A DNA stretch of 64,000 nt from Lantana camara (lineage: Eukaryota; Streptophyta; Magnoliopsida; Lamiales; Verbenaceae): NCBI GenBank assembly GCA_037501455.1, contig CM074864.1, positions 36,544,001 to 36,608,000 on the forward strand, written 5' to 3'. Positions 55,733 through 64,000 of the stretch are shown here, piece after piece; positions within the stretch are counted from its first letter, which is position 1; every line of letters begins with the position of its first letter. Both the position numbers and the translations under genes were made by a program. The notes under the pieces were generated by a model. It searched no databases and was not told the origin of the DNA. It saw only the letters and a program-made list of their open reading frames with translations.

Positions 55733-58700
55733 TGTAGCACCCCAAGCGTAGGGCACTACATCCCCCGCACTAGAGCCCAACAATTGTAGTGGAAAGATAA
55801 AGCCGTACACTCATCGAACAATATCGAATGGGTAACAAACAAAACTCACGCCCTAGCTAGGCAGCCTAACCCTCAATCACAATGCATACTAATCAACAAA
55901 AAATAGCGGAAGCGATAAGAACAATTCATACTAAATTACCAAGATCACATATATACATATCACATAGTATTAAGAGCATAATAATTCCATCTACAAATGT
56001 ACAATGCCCTTTTCCGGCCAAAATATTTCAGGTATCAAAGTATTCATAATACATAATTTCATAAGTATAAGACATAAACCCATACAAATGCAATAATGAT
56101 GACTCGAGCTATGAAACAAGTGAGACTCGAAGACAAACATGCCGCCTAGCTCGACTCCCACGGTACCTGCAACTCAAAGAAGGGGAAAAACAACGAGGGT
56201 TAGTCCTAGTGACTAGTGGGGGGCTTACACACGCACCCATAATACGTATAGAGCAAGGCATTTATTCAAAATCATAAAAGATCCATAAACTGAGATTTAT
56301 TTTTACACACTAAAGCATGTCCCATGATAGTATAGGTATATATTTAAAAGAAGTATAAGGCCATATGCCAAAATGACAATTTTTAGGTATTTGAAAGTCC
56401 ATCCCCGTTTTATAGATCATGCAAATTCACACGACTCGACGAGTACGAGTTATTCTTCCCAACTGCCACAAACAAAGACGTAATCAAAACCGAATTCATA
56501 AATCATCCTTTCTCTGGGTGATAGAAGGGTTGACGGCCCTAACTATCGATCAAATTCACACGAAACAAGGTTAATTACTTCCTGCAAACCTTCGGCGGTT
56601 GCTTCCACCAGCTCAAGAGAAACACCCTTCCTCAACCTCCTAAGGTTAGGCGAGACTCTCAAAGGAAAATGTTGATGGAAGAGCTCGACGACCCCTCGGT
56701 CGACCCGAGATACCATACCACTCTCCGGGGCCCAAATCATATTTCAAAAATCATAATCTCCAACAAAGCTTGTCTTTCAAAGCCAAAGCTCGCTTACACA
56801 CTCACACTTATCAAAGGTGTTTCAAATCAAACATGAAATAGTTTATATACTTATACAAATCGTTTTCAAAAACTTATAACAAATGGAACAAGTCCTCAAA
56901 GTACATACCATACATGTATTTAACATATAGTATACATAACTTGCATGCGGGATTAAAAATAATTAGGGTTTTAGGTCATTGGAGCTAAAAGAACAAAACC
57001 GGACGTGTAGTGACGACAAAAGAAAGCAAACCGGACGCCTAAGGGACAACCTCGTCGTCAACGGGAGGGTCAACTACACAAAACAAACAAGAACGGATAT
57101 GATGCCAATGATATGAATTGAATTCATATATAAATCAAACAAGGTCACATTTTGCATATAAGATCATACTTCACAAAAGAGGGCATAAAACGAACTATAA
57201 ATTCATAACATAAAACTTATCACATAATATAACATGTTAATAAAATAAACGAGTCATAAACGAACCATATAAGGCAAACAAATACATGCAAAACGAAGAA
57301 AACAAGCACATACACATGCAGGATGGTCGCGGAAGCTACCCATTTTACACACGAAATGGTCGCGGTCACGACCTAAAAGTCAAAAGTAGGGCTAAAAACG
57401 GTTACGGCCGCTACCCCAAAACAACGTAGGGGAGGTTGCGGTCGCGACTTGAATCACGCAGAGCTACACAACTCGAATAAAGGCCAAAAACGGGTCACGG
57501 CCACTACCCAAAATGAACTAAAATCGATCGCGGCCGCGACCTAGTGCGACAGCAGCCGAAAAACATAGTTTCAAGCCAAAAACACCACCAAAACTCACAT
57601 GAATTCATGCCAAAACCAAGCTAACATATTAGGATGAAAATATATCAAGAATTCACCAATTTCATGCAATTACCAAGACTAAACATGAAGATATATGTGA
57701 AGGAAAAGCAAGAGATACATGTATATCATTTCTTCCATGAAAACATCAAAAACCCCAAATGAAAGCTAATGATTCCTTGATTTTTATGCAAAATCCTTCC
57801 ATAAAAATATTATATAATGCATTAAGATCTAATAGGTTGCATAAAATCTAATAAATCCCCAAGAGATCACCCAAATTCATCCAAAACATACCAAACCCTT
57901 ACTATTCACTACATTCTTCATATCATGCTCATATCACCACCAAATTCGGCAAAATTGGAGTTTAAACAAAGAAGATGGAGAAACAAATTCCAAGCTTACC
58001 TTTCGAATTTGGTGTGGTTTGGTGAAGATTTGAGCTCAAATGGATGAAATGTGAATAGTGAAATTTGGCTCCTCCTTGTGTCTCGGTTTTTGGAAGCTAT
58101 TCCTCTCTTTTCTTCAAGGGTGGAATGAAATGAAGGGTTTGTGGCTGATAGAGGATTATTGGGAGTAAGTGGGGCTAAGTTTTATTTAATTTGGTCATGT
58201 ATATCATAAGTTATGATCAAAAGAGTTGGCAAAGGTCTAAAATGGTACATAAGGCTTGTTTTGGTTGAATTTCGAAGGTCTAAATGGGCTTAGAAAAACA
58301 TGAGGTTAGGTTTATTGAACCCGAATTATCGATACGAGTTCAACGGAGGTGACGGAATTCGTATCCGAATTCCCGGGCTCAAGTTATGCTTCCCGGAACC
58401 CAAGGCACGCTAAATGCTCTTTAGCCTCCTTTAGGTCCCGTCTCCAAAATAAAATAAAAAGACAAGCCAAACAAGTTCCAAATCATAAAATGAACATAAA
58501 GTCAGGTTCATAATGTACATAATTCACACATATCAAAAACTCACAAGAAACGGAATTAAATTCGGATGCAAATAGAGCAAATATACAAGGCATGAGACTT
58601 AAACGTTCAAAATAAAATTCAAGTTCATACTTAAAGCAATAACTCAAATACTCACGTAAGCACTTAATAAATCTCAAGTAATAACATAATTAAATAATTA

Positions 58701-58748
58701 AATCGCGCACATATTATCCCTAAAATTTCGATCGGTCGGGATGGTACA
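55733..58748 (-). repeat. Element F, 5' LTR (3016 bp)
   Basis: Plus-strand ends are TGTAGCACCCCAAGCG and GTCGGGATGGTACA. It is the partner of 1635-4677. A donor-like AAGGTAAGC is at about 58000 (minus). Confidence 0.9.
57325..57541 (-). repeat. GC-rich palindrome cluster, F 5' LTR
   Basis: GGTCGCGG-type near-palindromes end in the perfect-centred GATCGCGGCCGCGACC at 57526-57541. Partner of 3261-3476. Confidence 0.75.
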
Positions 58749-58753
58749 CTTGA
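58749..58753. repeat. TSD CTTGA, right copy (element F)
   Basis: Pairs with 1630-1634. Both sides continue in H integrase. Confidence 0.9.
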
Positions 58754-59517
58754 TAGTTGTTATTATAAGCAAACTCAATTAAAGGCAACTGCTCAACATA
58801 TCCTCCAAGTACTTGATTAACCTCTCTGACTGCCCATCTGTCTGAGGATGGAAAGTTGTGCTAAACTAAAGTCTCGACCCCAAATTCTTCTGAAGTTCTT
58901 GCCAAATCCTCGAAGTAAACCTTGGATCTCTATTTGACATAACATTAACCGGTATTCCATGAAGTCTAACAATATCATCATAGGTACTTCTTGGCTAGTT
59001 TGCTTACGTTTTCAGACATCCGGATGGCAAGAAAATGAGCCGACTTCATCAACCGACCCACAATGACCCAAATCCCATGAAGGCTACCTTTCACTCTTGG
59101 CAATCCCAAAACAAAGTCCATTGCTATCTATTGCCACTTCCAGTCCGGAATAGGTAATGGTTGAAGTCGCCTGACGGCTTTTCATGTTCTGCCTTCACCA
59201 CCTGGTAGGTCATGCAGTGTTTCACGAAGTTGATCACATCCCGTTTCAAACCATTCCACCAATAATACTATTTTAGATCCTTGTACATCTTATTTCCTCC
59301 GTGATGTATCGAATAACCTGACCGATGAGCCGCTTAAAGGATAATCTGTTTCAACTCTCCAGGCAAAACAATTTTGTTCTTGAACCTTAGAAGTCCTCTA
59401 TCATCAAACCAAACGGGCACTCTGGATCAACCCTAGCTTTCTCCGCTAATTTTTAAACCTCTAGATCCACTCTCTGAGCCTCAAACAATCGTTGCTGAAG
59501 ATCTGGCTGAAAACTCA
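58749..59517 (-). pseudogene. Element H pol: integrase zinc module and core, decayed
   Basis: Minus-strand continuation of 967-1634. Readable in several frames are FQPDLQQRLFEAQR, YYWWNG-like and CxxCQVVKAEH zinc-module parts, IVRLHGIPVNVMSNRDPRF (second catalytic Asp changed to Asn), HPQTDGQSERLIKYLEDML and IEFAYNNNYQ at the insertion point. About 16 residues are lost after LEDML. H is more decayed than F, as expected for the older host. RNase H, RT, protease and gag of H are absent, cut off at about 59517. Confidence 0.85.
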
Positions 59518-60370
59518 ACAAAAATAAGCAAGAATTAAGGTAGAACATCACAAACATATGCTCTAACACATATCTCAAGTTCAAGGCATGAAATAAAGTA
59601 TATATCAAGTTGCCATTTTCATGCTTTTAAGCTCCATTTATGGTGATTCATTCAAGCTTCAACCAACAACCCAAAAACCACCAAATATTCATCATAAACA
59701 CTCATAAGAACAACATATATCAAGCTTGAAGCAAGGGAATCAAAGCACAAAGCATATTCTCAAATTTTTGACATATTATAACTATTCATTATCTTCTCCA
59801 AGTTCAAAGAATCAAGCAAGGAAAACAAGATTCAATCGGTAGAATAGAAGCACATGAGGGGAGGAGTTCAAGTCTTACCTTTGATCGTTGATCAGATGAG
59901 AAATGCAGTTGAAATCTTGAGCTCAAAGATTGGGGTAAATAGTAGTCATTCTTCTCTTCTTTTTTCCCCTTAGAATCGTGTAGCAAGAATGAGGGAGGAG
60001 AGGCGGTGGTTCGGTCTAATAAAAGGCCAAGAAAACCGGTTCAGTTCAGTTCTTGACGGGTTCGGTTCAAACGGTTAGAATTTAAATTGGTAGAGGGTCC
60101 AAATAAATCCAATGGTGATGTCGAAATTTGAATTCGAATCCCCGACCTCAGTTAGCCTGAAAACGGCTGAACACCCTAATTACAATTTGGTCCCTAATTT
60201 GCAAATATTGGACGATTGAGTCCAAGTATATTTAAATTCTGACGTGTACATAATTAAATAAAATACAAATTAACACGTAAGGCATGCGAAGTCACATAAA
60301 TCACAGAAAATACTGAATTAAGCTCTCTCGTGACGTCAAACCTGGATTGTCGAGAGGACGGGGTATCACA
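59518..60370 (-). repeat. LTR fragment I1
   Basis: On the minus strand it begins TGTGATACCCCGTCC at 60370. Its other end is lost at the junction with H (about 59517). No coding. Confidence 0.65.
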
Positions 60371-60843
60371 TGAATAGTAGTCATTATTATCTCTTCTTCT
60401 TCCCCTTGAAACCATGCAGCACCAATGAGAGAAAAAGGGAGGGTTTGGTCCATATAAGGCTAAGAAAACTGGTTCAGTTCCTTTCAATCGGTTATAATTT
60501 AAACCGGTAGAGGGTTCAAACAGCTTTAGAAAAAGGCGAGGCTTATTCTGTTGGACCCCGAATCAGCAAAACAAATCTAATGGTAAAGTCAGAATTTGCA
60601 TCTGAATCCCTGAGCTCAAATTAACCGAAGAACGGCACAAAACCCTAATTTACAATTAGGTCCCTAATCTTTCAAACATTGGATATTTGAGCCCAAACAT
60701 TTTAATTAAATCCTAACGCGCACGTAGTTTAAAATATATTCATGTTGACACATAAGGCATGCCATATCATTTAATTCACAAAAATACAGAATTAAACTCT
60801 GTTGTGATGCCTTACCTGGATTGCCGAAAAGACGCGTCAAAAT
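60371..60843 (-). repeat. LTR fragment I2 (same family as I1)
   Basis: TGAATAGTAGTCATT... repeats the sequence at about 59938 of I1, giving a diverged tandem arrangement. The right end, ...GGATTGCCGAAAAGACGCGTCA, is followed by a polypurine-like tract. Confidence 0.65.
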
Positions 60844-60870
60844 CCCCCCCCCCCCCCCCCCAAAAAAAAA
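60844..60870 (-). repeat. Expanded polypurine tract: C18 A9
   Basis: Eighteen C then nine A on the plus strand, i.e. T9 G18 on the sense strand, at the place where other elements have AAGGGGGG. This looks like slippage of a polypurine tract. Confidence 0.7.
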
Positions 60871-60887
60871 GGACTTGTCCCCAGGTC
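60871..60887 (-). repeat. PPT-adjacent hairpin of I2 (imperfect)
   Basis: GGACTTGTCCCCAGGTC on the plus strand is a decayed GGACCTGG/CCAGGTCC-type hairpin like that of A. The stretch to 60914 is a short internal-domain remnant. Confidence 0.5.
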
Positions 60888-60914
60888 TAACCGTTAGAGT
60901 TACAACTACGAGCA

Positions 60915-62072
60915 TGTAGCACCCGAGTGCAAGGTCTCACATCCCCCACACCGAGATCCAACCCGTATATGAAATGGATAATCCATACACGAGCTAAACA
61001 CGGTGAACATGGACACTACACACACGCTTTGCTAGGCGGGACTAACCCTTAAACCATAAAAGCCGAGTAAAACTTAAAAGCGAAGGCATTAACTTAACAT
61101 AATATATATACGATGAGCATTCAAGCTCCAAAAATAATCAATACAAGACTGCAGATATATAAAAGTGCCATCACAGCCTAGTCTATCATATACGCTCCAT
61201 AGATACAATAGCCATAATTCATAGTACAAAATGAAGTGAGTGAACTATAACAAAAGATATATTAGACTCAAATACAAATCCCAAAGACTCGGATTCTCGC
61301 CTAGGAAATCCTAAAACCTGCAGAACTGAAAACCAAACGGGTTCAGTCGAAAAGGGACTGGTGGGTATAAAAATAAGGTATAAGTATAATATAAGACAAT
61401 ATTTAAACATTCACATGCAAGGTATAATCCCAAATAAGGTTTTCAAAGTATTTCCCAATTGGGTGAGATAAAGAAATCATCAAAAGGGATTATAACAACC
61501 AATTTCCATTAGGTCTTTCGTCGCCCGGCGAGTGGGCGTGCATTATCTCCAACCAACCCCTTGTGTAATTCATTAAACATTCATTCTTTCTTTCTTTTCA
61601 TGCATTGCATTCCTTCGTGCACATTCATGATCATTTACACCTTCTTCCTCTGGGTGATGGACAGGTTTGCAAGGCCTGGCCATCCATTCATTGACCAAAA
61701 AGGGTTACATGACTCTCCAGATGGCGCTCAGCGTCCATTCCTCACTAAATCCTAATGAGGTCCAGTTATGCCGTGGTTTAGTTAGAACTAGTGTGAGGGA
61801 TCACCGTCAGCCCATGCCTCCCCGGATAGCCACTCACTCTATGTCCCTGGGCCCCATTCTATGCATTCATTCATTTCTCGCCAAAACATTCGGTAAGGTT
61901 CATAAAATAAATGCTTTACATTGAAATCATTTACTCTTGAAAACGACTCTATACATATACAATAAATTTTGGCCGAAATCTTTACTCATTGAGAGTATAT
62001 AGGGTCATTTAACTAAATAGTAAAGAAACACAGCTTCAAACGGCAAAAAGATAGCACAAGAGCCTCACTGAC
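60915..62072 (-). repeat. LTR fragment J (related to C/D LTRs)
   Basis: The plus strand starts TGTAGCACCCGAGTGCAAGG, the reverse complement of the D LTR end. It carries GCTAGGCGGGA (61031), TCTCGCCTAGG (about 61295), the GGCGAGTGGGCGTGC block (about 61518) and the CCAGGGAC block (61640-61860). It is interrupted at 62072, at the point equivalent to about 46340 in D, by K. Confidence 0.75.
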
Positions 62073-62594
62073 TGTGATGCCCCATCCAATAAATCGTGCA
62101 GGTATGCGTCACGAGAGAGTTTACCTTATGCACTTATGTGATTTAATTCCCTTTTTACGTGTTTAATTCCAACTTTGATTGAAATGGGATTTAATTGACT
62201 AAAATGCAAAATGGTAAAATATGAATTATTGCATGACAACCTAAGAACGGAACTTATGTGAATTTAAATTAATTGTTGGAGTAGGATTTAAATAGGACTT
62301 GGACTTATTGGTGTGTTTGAGGCCTAACTTGAGTTAGGTGGGTTTGGGTCGTTCGGGACCAATATGAGCTCGGGAATTCGAATTCGAATTCTGAAACCAC
62401 CATTGGACTTGATTCGGTGATTCGGATCTAATGGAATTTACTTTATATTTTTCGGAAACCGTTTAGACCTTAAACCTTTTAAATTTGACCTATTGGGCCG
62501 AAAGTCATTTATTTGAGCCCAAATTCTAATAAAGCCTTTAGCCTCATGATATATCTTGGAAACCCTAACCTTGACCTAGAACTATCAGCCATCA

Positions 62595-62603
62595 TATAAA
62601 TAG
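62595..62603 (+). promoter_or_regulatory. Putative TATA box of LTR K
   Basis: TATAAATAG, followed by a pyrimidine/adenine-rich leader typical of plant transcription starts (near 62630) and a consensus splice donor at 62752. Motif-based inference. Confidence 0.5.
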
Positions 62604-63066
62604 CCTTATCCCTTCTCATTCCATTTCAAACCTCAATTCACACAAGACATATCTTCCATGGAGAGCTTCAAAGAAGAATGAAGATCTAAGGCTTTTCCTA
62701 TCACTTGAAGAGCTCATATCTCCCTCGTTTGTTCATCATTTCGCAAGCCGAGGTAAGCTATGGATTTCTCTTTATGTGTATTTCGTTTCTATCCATGAAT
62801 CTAAGCATGAAATTGAATATATGAGCTTATACGAGGAAGTTTTGTGAAAATGGTGATTTATACCCAACTTGAAGATTATGCCTTATATGATGAACCCTTG
62901 AGATCTTGAGCTTGAATATGTGTTACACATGATTTGTATGATGATATATATATTTTTCGTGGAATTTTGTTGGTTGTTTTTGGGTGAAATCCGCCATTTT
63001 TGGCCTTGGAAGTCTTCTTCCCGAAGCTGTCACGTTTCTGCACTAGACAGATGCCCAGATCTGGCA

Positions 63067-63227
63067 GGAATGGCCGTTCCCGTTTAGGCCATGAGCCCGG
63101 AACGGCCCTTCCCAGCCAGGGCTGATGTCAGCACCGAAGGCGGGAAGAACCGTTCCCATTTATGCCTTGTGCTGGGAACGGCCGTTCCCAGCTTCGCTGG
63201 GGAGATCCGTGGGAAGGCCCGTTCCCA
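63067..63227 (+). repeat. GC-rich palindrome cluster, LTR K
   Basis: GGAATGGCCGTTCC, CGGAACGGCCCTTCC, GGGAAGAACCGTTCCC, GGGAACGGCCGTTCCC (perfect) and GGGAAGGCCCGTTCCC. The same motif occurs in A and B, but here in a plus-oriented LTR whose other sequence is different. Confidence 0.85.
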
Positions 63228-63490
63228 ACCCCCTGTTCCCCTTTTATGCATGTTCTTTTGTGTTTACTTGATCCGTTTGAAATGCTTTATGAATTATATG
63301 TTATGATATGACTTCGATTCCATTCTAAGATGATAATACGTCATTTTAATTGAATAACTTCGTATGAAAGTTTGTCCTGTGTTATGCTACTTGACCTACG
63401 TGATTCATATCATTCCATAATGCATTATTAAACCTTAATACTTCGTTAATTGCATGATTTGGTGGAATATGTGAACTATGCTATGCGACC

Positions 63491-64000
63491 TGTAATGCCC
63501 CGGCGGAGGGCAATCACATCCTACCCCGCGCTAAGGTTCTAGCTCGTATATGAAACTGACATCCATATACGCGCCGTTCCCAAAGCAAGCGGTGACGGAC
63601 AAACAACCTGGCTAGGCGGTACCTAAACAACTCGGCTCAACGCGCCGTAAAGAAGCAACAGACATGCGGAAGCGAGCATAAATTTTTTCAACAAATGTGT
63701 AGCATGCAATCGGAATCAATTCATTAACGTCAATTAACAAGATCAATCACGCATCACACAGTTCAACGGGTTCAAGAGCATGCAACCTGTCTCGACAAGG
63801 AATAATATAAATACGGGTTCCACTCCCTAGGCACTTGTCCCGAAACAAAATCATAAATACGGGTTCAACTACCTAAGCATCTGTCCCGATAGGATAATAT
63901 ATCGAAATGTCATTGGATCATCACGATCCCAACCTGTACAATTTTCATAAACGGAATTCATACAAGAATGTAACATTTCTAACTATATCATAATGCCCAC
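63491..64000 (-). repeat. LTR L (partial, runs off right edge)
   Basis: The plus strand starts TGTAATGCCCCGGCGG, then ATCCTACCCCGCGCTAAGG and GGCTAGGCGGTACC, the usual LTR 3'-end module. It has a duplicated GGGTTCAACTACCTA-type motif (63808-63890), like M. Confidence 0.75.

Larger units (their letters stand above)
1635..58748 (-). mobile_element. Element F: Tekay-like LTR retrotransposon, split by nested insertions
   Basis: F carries a 3' LTR at 1635-4677, a polypurine tract, broken pol and gag at 4706-8867, the gag start at 55406-55523, a primer site at 55713-55724 and a 5' LTR at 55733-58748. TSD CTTGA flanks both ends. The two LTRs are close to each other by eye, for example in the runs at 1860-1990 and 55980-56100. 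About 46.5 kb of later insertions (E, A, B, F', C, M, D) lie between the two gag fragments. F probably was autonomous. Its frames now hold several stops and shifts. Confidence 0.85.
62073..63490 (+). repeat. LTR fragment K (plus), interrupted by L
   Basis: It starts TGTGATGCCCCATCC. It contains a TATA-like TATAAATAG (62595-62603), donor-like CCGAG/GTAAGC (62752) and a GGGAACGG-type palindrome cluster (63067-63227). It stops at 63490 where LTR L begins. Confidence 0.7.

Overview
This 64-kb window looks like repeat heterochromatin from a flowering-plant nuclear genome. I found no host protein gene, tRNA, rRNA or CRISPR. Essentially every base belongs to Ty3/gypsy LTR retrotransposons related to the Tekay/Del chromovirus group. 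The clues are LTRs beginning TGTAACGCCCC- or TGTGATGCCC-like and ending GGGTGCTACA, initiator-Met tRNA primer sites (TGGTATCAGAGCC), AAGGGGG-type polypurine tracts, and an RT-RNase H-integrase-chromodomain-like polyprotein. The species cannot be named from the sequence.

Layout, reconstructed from five-base target-site duplications (TSDs). Host element H (minus; 1-1634 and 58749-59517) was split in its integrase by element F (minus; 1635-58748, TSD CTTGA). F keeps both LTRs and a broken gag-pol at 4706-8867. Its gag is interrupted by a mosaic: a solo LTR E (8868-29666) fused to a truncated, older F-like LTR F' (29667-29964 and 54444-55405). E was hit by element A (10806-27663, TSD CTATT), and A by element B (13710-22332, TSD ATTTT). 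F' was hit by element C (29965-54438, TSD AACAA). The 3' LTR of C was then hit by solo LTR M (38115-42259, TSD GGGTT) and by element D (43877-53265, TSD GGGTT). The right end (59518-64000) is a pile of partial LTRs: I1, I2, J, K and L.

A, B, C and D are complete structurally (two LTRs, primer site, polypurine tract, TSD) but have roughly 3-kb internal domains without RT or integrase, as in LARD-type non-autonomous elements. Only A keeps something protein-like: a small Gag-derived frame with two CCHC zinc knuckles, interrupted by one stop codon. They would have to borrow enzymes from autonomous relatives such as H or F. Both of those are dead here: F has stops, frameshifts and a changed protease active site, and H has an Asp-to-Asn change in integrase.

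The most unusual signal is a layered set of inverted repeats that recurs in several elements. (1) A-D have an array of 4-6 short hairpins just upstream of the polypurine tract, whose arms change together between copies. (2) A, B, C, D, F and K have a cluster of GC-rich palindromes in the middle of the LTR, with family-specific sequences. (3) A hairpin abuts the polypurine tract and, in H and F, overlaps the pol stop codon. (4) A GCTAGGCGGG / CCCGCCTAGC pair lies about 250-400 nt apart near the LTR 3' end. Compensatory changes argue for selection on RNA (or cruciform) structure. My proposal, which is inference, is that these are cis-acting signals for packaging, dimerisation or trans-mobilisation.
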